Shown in pieces: positions 1 through 6,596 of a stretch of 10,410 nt of DNA (position 1 is the first letter of the stretch; every line of letters begins with the position of its first letter). A program made the translations under genes and the position numbers. The DNA is from UBA2029 sp037447125 (GTDB lineage: Bacteria > Chloroflexota > Anaerolineae > Aggregatilineales > Aggregatilineaceae), in the NCBI GenBank assembly GCA_037447125.1, contig JBBIHG010000105.1, positions 1 through 10,410 of the forward strand. The letters run 5' to 3'. Below the pieces are notes generated by a model. The model was given only the letters and a program-made list of their open reading frames with translations. It ran no database searches and was not told where the DNA came from.

Positions 1-614
1 CTGGCGAGGAAAGAGGCCGGCAGTCGGGGTTGAGAAGTGCATAACACGCTCTAGGGAGAAGTCCAGGGCGATACTCACAGGCGCTAACTCAAAGATGATC
101 ATTTCCCGCATCCCGCCATCTCGATCCGATCCTGGTCGGTAATGGAAACCGATACACATCATCTGTCCGATGTAGCGCACCCGGCCCCGGCCCACATAGG
201 CAAAAAAGGTAACTACTCAGCCTGCATTTGAGGGAAGAATGCCCAAGCCCGACCAAATCTCTCCAAATCTTTGAGGGAAGAAATGATCAGGTTTTTTCGC
301 ATTTGGACATTCACATCCCTCAAAACGAGGGGAAAAAGATGCCTGAGTAGTTACCAAAAAAGATGTAAATCCCTGCCATCCTGAAGGTGATCCCGGACAG
401 CTGCGTTGCCCCGGACGAAGGTCATATCACCGACCTGGCCTTCGCCAGTGTACAAGAAGAGCCCATCCTCGGTCCAGCTGTCTGAATACCCATACTGCTC
501 TCCGGTCTGGCCAGTGAACAGCATTATGATGTCGTGCTGGGATGGCGTGCTGATTCCCCCTTGTTGCTACCCGCCATATTGCTCGTGCAGCCGTGTACGT
601 TGATAGCTCTCTCC
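1..614 (-). pseudogene. Decayed SRA-like domain gene (HNH/McrA-type endonuclease relative), split by a MITE
   Basis: Read on the minus strand, the pieces form one recognisable domain: GESYQRTRLHEQYGG, then QQGGISTPSQHDIIMLFTG, GEQYGYSDSWTEDGLFLYTG, EGQVGDMTFVRGNAAVRDHL, DLHLF; then, beyond the inserted element, AYVGRGRVRYIGQMMCIGF and a stretch ending REMIIFELAPV that stays open to the window edge. This resembles the SRA-like domain joined to HNH nucleases of the ScoMcrA kind, which sense modified DNA; the family call is from memory of its conserved blocks. Damage seen: a TAG (567-569) where the family has a Gln codon between YGG and QQGG; a TAA upstream in the same frame (615-617), with the likely preceding residues (RVYFKE) in another frame; and the 148-bp insertion at 208-355. 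Removing the insertion and one A6 copy leaves +1 relative to the conserved frame. The HNH part would lie beyond position 1. The gene is surely dead; its identity is probable. Confidence 0.6.
208..355. mobile_element. MITE-like non-autonomous element (148 bp)
   Basis: The ends are perfect 13-bp inverted repeats, GGTAACTACTCAG at 208-220 and CTGAGTAGTTACC at 343-355. Both are flanked by AAAAAA (202-207 and 356-361), as expected for a target-site duplication, though a homopolymer is weak proof. The interior has no ORF and is AT-richer than its surroundings. It contains a 13-bp direct repeat TTTGAGGGAAGAA (227-239 and 270-282), an inverted partial copy TCCCTCAAA (316-324), and a tandem CCAAATCT (253-260, 263-270). 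The element interrupts a conserved protein domain that can be read on both sides, so it is a real insertion. A full-length transposase with the same ends must supply mobility in trans; the parent family was not identified. Confidence 0.8.
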
Positions 615-718
615 TTAAAGTAAACACGGTGCCAACTTCTTGTTCTCGCGCAGCACGCTCCATCCCGATGAGGTATATTATGCTGGACTCTTAGCTCGAC
701 TTTGTACAAAACGATGGA

Positions 719-868
719 CACCTTGTTTTCGGTATCTATTCACCTTGTTTGCCAGAATGTCCGTTTTGCGCCCAAATGATCCCGGAAAACGGGTTATTTA
801 AGGGTCACAAAGGGTCAAACGTATCCAAAACCGCGAAATTTCAGGCCTTTTCTCAGACAAGGTGAATA
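719..868. repeat. Tract with direct and inverted ACCTTGT repeats
   Basis: CACCTTGTTT occurs at 719-728 and again at 741-750. TATTCACCTTGT (737-748) has an exact 12-bp inverted partner ACAAGGTGAATA at 857-868, ending where the insertion-sequence end begins. Between them are a small CCCG/CGGG hairpin (around 781-793) and a repeated GGGTCA (around 805-820). The region from 615 to 865 has no convincing gene. The repeats could be recombinase-binding or attachment-site relics, or ends of another small element; the sequence alone does not decide. Confidence 0.35.
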
Positions 869-870
869 CT

Positions 871-2166
871 CTATCTTTGCACTTTTGAGCGGTCAGGCGA
901 CGAGCAAGGTGTGTAGCTCGTCGAGCGAGACCCCGGACAAGAACTGCTGATGAATCCAGTCCAACACATGACGCCAGTGGCAGCGCTGGACCTCACGCCG
1001 GGCATCACCGAGGGGGAGGTGGGAGCGTCGCTCCCGGTACAGCCGGTCCCGTTGCTCATCAGCGTCCAAAAGCGAACAATCGCGGTGGCGTCCATCAATT
1101 GGTAGTGGTCCAGGCCGAGCAGGTCTTTGGCATCGCTGAATAGAACCTCGATGTCCCAACGGGTGGCGATATGATCGATCAGGGTGTGCGCATCGGCATC
1201 CAGGTCACTGGATGCCCAATAGCGCACCGCTTTGAGCGGACAGTCCAGCGCGAAACGCGTGATGACGACCTGGCAGGTGTAGAGCTTGCGCACACGCGTG
1301 TGGACCACGTGCACGTAGACCGTGCGCGGGTCTTCCTGGCTCGGCCAGGTCAGCTTGTGGTACTGCTCGGGTTTCAGGCGTGCGGCGTACTCATCCAGGC
1401 GCATCCAGTGACCCTGCCCTTGGGCGTCGAGCACCCACAGCGCCCGATTGGACTTCAGCCCGCTGGTCATCAGAAAGCCTCGTTCCCGTGCGGCGCGCCA
1501 GATGCGTTTGCAGGTATACCAACTGTCCACCAGGACATGCGTCAGGGTGTTAGCGACCGGCTGGAAGTCTCGAAGGCTCGCTTCCATCATATCGACCTTA
1601 CTCTGGAAGGGGACACCTTCCCGTTCACACACGGCTTTTTGGCGATACATCTGCGGGGTCAGCGGACACCGCCGCCCCAACAGCGCATACAGGCTCTGCA
1701 CCAGACTGTGGCCGGTCACACGTTGCTCGGCAGTCGTCGAGTAGTGCTGGCCCAAGCCGCCCATCTTTCTACCTTTCGGCTTGTGCTGCGTCGAGTCATC
1801 CCCAATCAGATACCCGGTCACGACCGTTGGCCGGGGTCGCCCCTGGCGCTTCGGTCGCTGGCGACGCTGCCGCTCGTGTTCCGCTTCCACCTGCTCAGCC
1901 ATCTGCTCATGAAATCGCTTAATCCAGGCTCCCGCTACGTCCGCTGCCGACCAGGGGGAGTGGCTCAAAAACCGCGACAGTCCACTCACACTCTGCCCAT
2001 TGGCGATTTGGCGCAGCAGTCCGGTCAGCGTATGCGTTTCCTGACACAGCATCAGCGCCAGCAGTACGGTCACCAGGTACTTGAACTGGGGTTGGCTGAA
2101 GCACGTCCGAAACGTCTCGCAAAACTGGCGCAATCGTCCATCCAGGCAAATAATCGGTATCGACAT
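871..2166 (-). pseudogene. IS701/IS4-type DDE transposase, C-terminally frameshifted
   Basis: The transposase would cut and rejoin the element's ends. Visible motifs are GDDSTQHKPKG (first Asp), VDSWYTCKR (second Asp) and ATRWDIEVLFSDAK, which fits the R-(3)-E-(6)-K part of the IS4-superfamily signature with the leading Tyr replaced by Ile. The ATG at 2166 is preferred over 2214: it has GAGGA five bases upstream, it begins MSIPIICLDGRLRQ as relatives do, and a promoter-like sequence lies between the two candidates. After FWTLMS (about position 1060) the reading frame becomes low-complexity Ser/Thr/Gly/Pro and runs to a stop at 871. The +1-shifted frame instead gives DEQRDRLYRERRSH and ends HVLDWIHQQFLSGVSLDEL with a stop at 893-895, which looks like the true C-terminus. 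A small deletion around 1052-1062 therefore probably broke the gene just after the catalytic Glu region. Family assignment is good; loss of activity is inferred. Confidence 0.8.
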
Positions 2167-2204
2167 CGCGTTCCTCGCTGGTTCAGATGGCCTAAGCAAC
2201 TGAT

Positions 2205-2233
2205 CTTGTACCACCAGGGACGCGATGTTTCAA
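2205..2233 (-). promoter_or_regulatory. Candidate promoter of the IS701-like transposase
   Basis: On the minus strand, TTGAAA (2228-2233) is followed after 17 bases by TACAAG (2205-2210), giving a sigma-70-like spacing. It lies just inside the right end of the element and upstream of the ATG at 2166. This is a match by eye only. Confidence 0.4.
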
Positions 2234-2266
2234 TTCGTCAACTCAAAAAGTGCAAAGATAGAGTAT

Positions 2267-2540
2267 ACCTATACCTTGCTGTCAAACACCTATGTGGACA
2301 CCTATGTGTGGAGCAAGGCGGCCAAGTTCGTAGACGGGGTCATCACCGCGATGCTACTGGACAAGCTGCGCGAGACGTTTGACCCGGAGGTCTGGTCGCA
2401 GACGCTGGACGCATTCTCGGAGCGCTTCAACAAGACCCGCAAGCACACCGCGACCAGAATCCGCGAACTTGAGCGGGCGATGCAGAGCCACATTGCCAGC
2501 CTCGACACGCTGACGAATCCCGTGATGATCAGGGCGGTCC
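2267..2540 (+). pseudogene. Serine recombinase fragment (post-zinc-ribbon coiled coil)
   Basis: The frame starting at 2267 reads NTYVDTYVWSKAAKFVDG, then LLDKLRETFDPEVWSQTLDA, FNKTRKHTATRIRELERAMQ and SHIASLDTLTNPVMIRAV. The pattern of a Val-Trp segment after a zinc ribbon, then a long charged helix with LERxM and LTxPxxI, is typical of the C-terminal coiled coil of large serine recombinases. The catalytic N-terminal domain, the recombinase domain and the zinc-ribbon cysteines are missing. The left boundary coincides with the end of the inserted element, and nothing resembling the missing part is seen on its far side (615-865). The reading frame continues to 2794, but beyond about 2540 it loses family character and a different frame becomes coding-like. 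Apparently a dead remnant; identity is moderately sure. Confidence 0.55.
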
Positions 2541-2660
2541 TTATCCAGGGGCGGCGGGCTACGCTTCAATCCCAAGCCCATCCGCGAAGACGAGACGTAC
2601 CGGGATTATCTGAAGCGGAAGGAGGAGAGGCCGTCGCTGGATGGGCCATACCGGCGATGA
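2541..2660 (+). pseudogene. Unidentified C-terminal gene fragment, paralogous to 8972-9040
   Basis: In the frame shifted +1 from the preceding recombinase fragment, the sequence reads GGLRFNPKPIREDETYRDYL, then KRKEERPSLDGPYRR and stops at TGA (2658-2660). The same 17-residue core (NPKPIREDETY, then DYLKR) occurs at 8972-9022 with 46 of 51 bases identical. Four of the five differences are silent third positions, so both copies descend from a gene once under protein-level selection. Whether it is the tail of the recombinase after a frameshift or a separate neighbouring gene cannot be told here. No function is recognised. Confidence 0.5.
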
Positions 2661-2670
2661 CTGGGCGACT

Positions 2671-2698
2671 CGTCAGTCGTCAGAACAGCGCCGTTCTG
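2671..2698. promoter_or_regulatory. Palindrome upstream of the cassette promoter (possible operator)
   Basis: CAGAAC (2681-2686) and GTTCTG (2693-2698) form a perfect 6-bp inverted repeat around AGCGCC. Just upstream is a tandem CGTCAGT CGTCAGA (2671-2684). The palindrome lies about 45 bases before the candidate -35 box of the sugar operon, where an activator or repressor site would be plausible. No regulator gene is in the window, and a half-site this short can arise by chance. Confidence 0.25.
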
Positions 2699-2743
2699 TC
2701 CGCGATTCCGTTGGGCTCCATCCTGCGCTGTCGGGACTGGGGT

Positions 2744-2773
2744 TTGTGCAGGATCAGCGGGACAAGGTATAAT
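2744..2773 (+). promoter_or_regulatory. Candidate promoter of the sugar transport operon
   Basis: A perfect TATAAT box at 2768-2773 lies 60 bases before the first gene's ATG. The -35 candidate TTGTGC (2744-2749) keeps only TTG of the consensus and has an 18-base spacer. A weak -35 is common where an activator is needed. It is the only good -10 match between the upstream debris and the first gene. Confidence 0.5.
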
Positions 2774-2832
2774 CCCGCCACGTTCTGCAACTAGAGCACT
2801 TTGGCTCGCGATTGGCGAAGGAGGGGCGGCCC

Positions 2833-3771
2833 ATGAAAGCAGTACTCCGTCTGGTTCTAGTTCTAGGAATTGCGGCGACAGGCCTGTTCGTTCCCGCTGC
2901 GCTGGCTCAGGAGGAGCCCGCCACAGTCGTAGTGATGACTCCCTGGCTTGCTCAGCCGGGCACGCAGCTGATGGTTGACGCCTTCAAAGAGTCCGCGGCG
3001 GACAAAGGCTGGACCATGAATGTGGTGGACACGGCCGGCGACGTAGCTGCCCTTATCAGCCGCATGGAGGACGTGGCCCTGCAGGACGTGGACGCCATCG
3101 TCATCAACGTCGATCCCACGCAGATCTCCGCTGGCCTGCAGGCCGTGGGGGAGGCGGGCATCCCTGTGTTCGGTATGGACTCCGGCGTTGATCCGCTGCT
3201 CGTGACGAATGTGACCAGCAATGGCTACGCAATGGCGGCTGAGACCGCGACGTACGTGGTGGATCGCCTCCAGGGTGAGGGCAACGTGGTCATGTTCATC
3301 TTTGAGCCCTATCCGCCGGTCCAGAAGCGAGGTGTCATTGCGGAGACGATCTTCAACAACACGCCCGATATCAGGATTCTCGACAAGATCACGCCCAGCT
3401 TCGACGCGGGCCCGCTCGAGGGCGCTCGTAACGCGATGGAGGCCGTTCTGTTGGCCAACCCAGAGCCTGGCAGCATATCGGCCGTCTGGGCTGCCTGGGA
3501 TGATCCAGCCCTCGGCGCGCTGCAAGCCATTGAGGCGGCCGGCCGTGAAGGCGAGGGCATCGTAATCGTGGGTATCGATGCGACTCCCCAGGCCCGTGAC
3601 GCAATCGCCAGAGGCAGCAACTTCGCGGCCACAGTTGCCCAGGACTTCCCAGGTATTGCTCAGACCGTGGCCGATCTCGTCGAGCTCTACCTGGCGGGTG
3701 GGGAAATCGCTCAGAACGTGTACTATGTGCCCACGGTACTGGTCACGGCGGCCAACGCAGCCAGTGAGTAG
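2833..3771 (+). CDS. ABC transporter sugar-binding protein, RbsB-like (Peripla_BP_4 family)
   Basis: This exported binding protein should capture a small sugar or polyol and deliver it to the ATPase and permease encoded next. The ATG at 2833 is chosen because AAGGAGGGG (2818-2826) sits six bases upstream; the longer TTG start at 2812 would contain that ribosome-binding site. Residues 1-26 form a signal peptide (MKAVLR, a hydrophobic core, then VPAALAQ) with an Ala-x-Ala cleavage site. No lipobox cysteine is present. The mature protein follows the two-lobed type I fold: VVVMTPWLAQPG strand, DVDAIVINVDP, GIPVFGMDSGVD, VTSNGYAMAAETATYV, then AVWAAWDDPALGALQAIEAA and IVIVGIDATPQARDAIARG, typical of the ribose/galactose/AI-2 binding group, ending with YYVPTVLVTAANA. 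At 312 residues it is normal length. It is the first gene of the cassette and is separated from the ATPase gene by a strong hairpin. The class is secure; the ligand cannot be predicted. Confidence 0.92.
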   Translation: MKAVLRLVLVLGIAATGLFVPAALAQEEPATVVVMTPWLAQPGTQLMVDAFKESAADKGWTMNVVDTAGDVAALISRMEDVALQDVDAIVINVDPTQISAGLQAVGEAGIPVFGMDSGVDPLLVTNVTSNGYAMAAETATYVVDRLQGEGNVVMFIFEPYPPVQKRGVIAETIFNNTPDIRILDKITPSFDAGPLEGARNAMEAVLLANPEPGSISAVWAAWDDPALGALQAIEAAGREGEGIVIVGIDATPQARDAIARGSNFAATVAQDFPGIAQTVADLVELYLAGGEIAQNVYYVPTVLVTAANAASE

Positions 3772-3784
3772 CCGCATTCTCCTG

Positions 3785-3817
3785 ACATGGGCGAGCGTTT
3801 GTGGCGCTCGCCCATGT
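3785..3817 (+). terminator. Strong intercistronic hairpin after the binding-protein gene
   Basis: ACATGGGCGAGCG (3785-3797) pairs perfectly with CGCTCGCCCATGT (3805-3817) around a 7-base loop, starting 13 bases after the stop codon. There is no T-run after the stem (TCGTACCGG), so it is not a classical intrinsic terminator. Such stem-loops between a binding-protein gene and its ATPase gene usually stabilise the upstream mRNA segment or attenuate downstream transcription, keeping the binding protein in excess. The structure is seen directly; the role is inferred. Confidence 0.65.
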
Positions 3818-3943
3818 TCGTACCGGCCTGCTGGAGCCAGGGCGTGAGGCTTTGCTGCCGGCCAAGGCTTGAGCCTGAATACACCCAGCCCTGCCGGGGA
3901 GACTCCTGCCGCTTGGAAGCCATTGCTTCCGGTTCAGAACCCT

Positions 3944-5545
3944 ATGATCTCCGCCATGTCACCGCTGCGAGAGCCTGAAGCGGTTCCCCACGCGAGTCCA
4001 GTTGCGCTACTGGAGCTGTCCAGGGCCAACAAGGCCTATCACGGCATACCCGCGCTTATTGATGCTTCGCTTGAGCTGCGGAGCGGAGAGGTCCACGCGC
4101 TGATCGGTGAGAACGGCGCTGGCAAGTCCACGCTAATCAAGCTGATGGCAGGGGTGCTGCCTGCCGATTCTATTGATATCAGAGTTCGCGGCGAACCGGC
4201 GAAGTTCCACGAGGCCTCAGATGCCTACAGGGCCGGGCTGCGCTTCATTCACCAGGAGCTCAATGTCGTTCCTACCCTCTCCGTGGCCGAGAACATCTTC
4301 CTCGGCCAGCCCTACCCCGCGCGGCTCGGCGGGTTCGTGCGGTGGGGCCAGCTCGCCAGACAGGCGAAGGCGGTATTGGCTCAGCTGGGGGTCGATCACA
4401 TCGCTCCCCGGCAGACCATGGCCCGCCTGAGCCCTGGCGACCAGATGCTCGTCAAGATCGCGAGCGCGTTTGTGGGCGAGGAGATCGGTTTCGGCGGAGG
4501 CTCGGAACCGCGAATCTACGTGATGGACGAGCCGACAGCGGCACTCACCGCACAGGAGGCGTCACTGCTGTTCCGCGTGATTCATCGCCTGCGCCAGCAG
4601 GGATCGGCCATTCTCTACGTCACGCACCGGCTCGACGAGATCTTCAACATCGCTGACCGGGTGACCGTCCTCAGAGATGGGCGCGTGGTCGCCACCAGCT
4701 CAGTCGCAGACGTTGCGCCTCCTGACCTGATCCGCCAGATGACGGGCCGCGAACTTCAGGACACGTATCCCGGCCGGGAGCTGGGCGTGTCCGTTGGCGA
4801 ACGCATTCTGTTGGATGTGAGGGAGTTGACCACGCGCTCGGTCAAGGGCGTCTCCTTCCAGCTGCGAAGCGGAGAAATCCTGGGAGTGGCGGGCCTCAAG
4901 AGCTCTGGGCGGACCGAGCTGTTGCGCGCCCTGATGAGGGTCGACCGCGCGGTTGCGGGCGAAATTGCGCTGGACTCCTCGCTGATGCGCGCCAAGTCTC
5001 CGGCCGGTTCCTGGAAGAAAGGCCTGGCCTACGTGCCAGAAGAGCGTCGCTCGCAGGGGCTCATCCTCACCCGCAGTGTGAGTGACAACATCACGCTGCC
5101 CCACTTGGCCCATTTGGCTCGTCAGGGTATGTGGCTGAATCATGGCCTGGAACAGGAGACTAGCGAGTCGCTGGGAACCGCCGTGCGCTTGAAAGCAGCC
5201 AGAGTCCGCCAGACGATCCGGCAGTTGAGTGGAGGGAACCAGCAGAAGACACTCTTCGCGCGGGCGTTGGCCGGATCTCCGCGCGTCTTGCTGCTCGACG
5301 AGCCAACGCGCGGGGTCGATGTAGGTGCGAAGAGTGACATCTTCGCCCTGATCCGCCAGATCAGCGCCGGCGGCACAGGCATTCTGATGGTGTCATCGGA
5401 CTTGCCCGAGTTGTTGGGCTTGTGTGATCGCATCCTGATCATGCGCAAGGGACGCCTGGCCGAGACTGTCAACGCCGACGGGCTGACTGAAGAGGAACTA
5501 CTAGCCCTATGCTACGGAGAGGTGTCGTATGACAACCGCCCCTAG
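3944..5545 (+). CDS. Sugar ABC transporter ATPase with two nucleotide-binding domains, RbsA-like
   Basis: This cytoplasmic ATPase powers sugar import. Numbered from the ATG at 3944 (533 residues), domain 1 has Walker A GENGAGKST (55-63), Q-loop FIHQEL, an atypical signature LSPGDQ (162-167), Walker B YVMDEP (to 197) and switch YVTHRLDE. Domain 2 has a degenerate Walker A (GLKSSGRTE, about 316), a canonical signature LSGGNQQ (427-433) and Walker B LLLDEP (448-453), with SSD where the switch His would be. One degenerate and one intact site is usual for the RbsA/MglA/XylG class. A short insertion (about VGEEIGFGGGSEP) precedes the first Walker B. The start is uncertain: ATGs at 3944 and 3956 lack good ribosome-binding sites, and a TTG at 3869 is open too; conserved sequence begins near ALLELSRANKAY. 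It overlaps the permease gene by 17 bases, which suggests translational coupling. Confidence 0.9.
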   Translation: MISAMSPLREPEAVPHASPVALLELSRANKAYHGIPALIDASLELRSGEVHALIGENGAGKSTLIKLMAGVLPADSIDIRVRGEPAKFHEASDAYRAGLRFIHQELNVVPTLSVAENIFLGQPYPARLGGFVRWGQLARQAKAVLAQLGVDHIAPRQTMARLSPGDQMLVKIASAFVGEEIGFGGGSEPRIYVMDEPTAALTAQEASLLFRVIHRLRQQGSAILYVTHRLDEIFNIADRVTVLRDGRVVATSSVADVAPPDLIRQMTGRELQDTYPGRELGVSVGERILLDVRELTTRSVKGVSFQLRSGEILGVAGLKSSGRTELLRALMRVDRAVAGEIALDSSLMRAKSPAGSWKKGLAYVPEERRSQGLILTRSVSDNITLPHLAHLARQGMWLNHGLEQETSESLGTAVRLKAARVRQTIRQLSGGNQQKTLFARALAGSPRVLLLDEPTRGVDVGAKSDIFALIRQISAGGTGILMVSSDLPELLGLCDRILIMRKGRLAETVNADGLTEEELLALCYGEVSYDNRP

Positions 5546-6558
5546 AGCCGCTGACGCGTTGCGAGCACGGCACATACCGTGGTTGCGCCTGCTGCGGCGC
5601 TTCGGCACCGTGATCGGCTTCCTGGTGATCGTGGCCTTTTTCTCCTGGCAGAAGCCCACGACATTCATGAGCGTGCGCAACTGGCTCAACATCACCCAGC
5701 AGGTGAGCATTCTGGGCGTCGTAGCCTGTACCATGACCGTGGTGATGGTCCTCAATGACTTTGACCTGAGCGTGGGAACGATGGCCAGCCTGGTTGGCAT
5801 CGTCGCCGGGACGCTGCTCCGTGACGGATACTCGCTGGGCATAGCCCTGGGGGCAGCGGTCGCTGTGGGGATGGCCGGCGGGCTCTTCAATGGGATACTG
5901 GTGTCGTACGTCGGCATTTCTCCTTTCGTGGCCACGCTTGGCACGCTCACCATGTTCAACGGCCTGTCATTGTACATAAGCAGCGGGACAACCATCTTCG
6001 GACGGGTGATTCCCGCGGCCCTGAGCGACTTCGGGCGTAATGGGATCTTCCTTGGAACGATCGACGGGCAGCGCGTTACCCTGCCGAACCTGACCATTGT
6101 CACACTTGTGGTACTGGTGATCGTCTGGTTGGTCCTGGAGCAGACGGTATTCGGCCGGCGCCTGTATGCCATAGGCGGCAACACGGAGGCCGCGAGACTG
6201 GCCGGTATTCGGGTGCGCTCGCTGCGGCTGCTGGCCTTCGTGATCAGCGGGCTGGGCGCGGCTATTGCTGGACTGATGCTGTTCNNNNNNNNNNNNNNNN
6301 NGCCGCTTGGCCTCAGCCAATCCCACGCAGGGCGATGGGCTCATGCTCAGGGCCATTGCCGCGGTCTTCCTGGGCATGACCATGAGCGAAGAGGGCGAGC
6401 CTCATGTGCTGGGCACACTGCTGGGCGTGCTCATCCTCGGCGCGCTGGCCAACGGTCTGACGCAGCTTCAGATTGACACCTACGTCCAGCAGATTCTGAC
6501 GGGCGGAATCATCATTCTGGCCGTTACGCTTAGCAGTCTATCTCGACGAATGAGCTGA
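5529..6558 (+). CDS. Sugar ABC transporter permease, RbsC-like (interrupted by N gap)
   Basis: This is the membrane channel of the importer. GGAGAGG lies just before the ATG at 5529, inside the end of the ATPase gene. Residues 1-252 (to 6284) are strongly hydrophobic with several membrane spans and BPD_transp_2 family landmarks: NDFDLSVGTMASLVG, GLFNGILVSYVGISPFVATL and GRRLYAIGGNTEAARLAGI, the cytoplasmic loop that contacts the ATPase. After 17 N, the protein resumes in another frame as RLASANPTQGDGLMLRAIAA, then GTLLGVLILGALANGL and a final hydrophobic helix ending at TGA (6556-6558). The frame change is explained by a wrong gap length and is no evidence of mutation. The joined protein would have about 337 residues, normal for the family. 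Only one permease gene is present, so the channel is presumably a homodimer. Confidence 0.88.
6285..6301. other. Assembly gap of 17 N inside the permease gene
   Basis: The coding frame is 5529-based before the gap and shifted by one after it. The true missing length must equal 1 modulo 3, while 17 equals 2. Family members read like LxxSRLxSAxP here, and the flanks give AGLMLF and RLASANP, so perhaps a single residue (one missing base completing NGC) or two residues are absent. The run of N is probably scaffold padding. Confidence 0.85.
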
Positions 6559-6585
6559 GAGGCAATGACCGTGGCGAACGAGAAT

Positions 6586-6595
6586 NNNNNNNNNN
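6586..6595. other. Assembly gap of 10 N at the start of the TrpA-like gene
   Basis: An ATG at 6565-6567 with GAGAGG just upstream opens MTVANEN up to the gap, and the TrpA-like reading frame begins immediately after it. For one continuous gene the missing length must equal 2 modulo 3, while 10 equals 1. The start of the following gene is therefore obscured by assembly error. Confidence 0.8.
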
Positions 6596-6596
6596 A

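Larger units (their letters stand above)
866..2266 (-). mobile_element. Insertion sequence, IS701/IS4-like, about 1.4 kb
   Basis: Long inverted ends bound the element: ATACTCTATCTTTGCACTTT starts at 866 on the + strand, and its complement ends at 2266 (25 nt at 2242-2266). The only difference over the paired 24/25 nt is one T/A in the homopolymer. The single gene inside is a DDE transposase on the minus strand. The exact tips are uncertain: if the element starts at CTCTATC (869), the flanks end and begin with TA on the two sides, and the 4-nt flanks AATA/TATA differ by one base. No longer target duplication is evident. The element is probably immobile by itself because its transposase is frameshifted. 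Confidence 0.8.

Noticed and set aside
208..355. Repeat units considered as a CRISPR array
   Set aside because: Only two direct copies of a 13-bp repeat, a partial inverted copy, no regular spacers, and clear transposon-like ends.
1171..2382. Long + strand open frame (403 codons) opposite the IS701-like transposase
   Set aside because: It is the antisense shadow of the transposase, whose minus-strand frame carries clear catalytic motifs; its own translation resembles no family.
2863..3777. 304-codon minus-strand open frame opposite the binding-protein gene
   Set aside because: GC-rich antisense shadow; the + strand encodes an unmistakable sugar-binding protein with signal peptide and ribosome-binding site.
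5507..6184. 225-codon minus-strand frame opposite the permease
   Set aside because: Shadow of hydrophobic permease codons; its Ser/Pro/Arg/Thr-rich translation is typical of an antisense frame.
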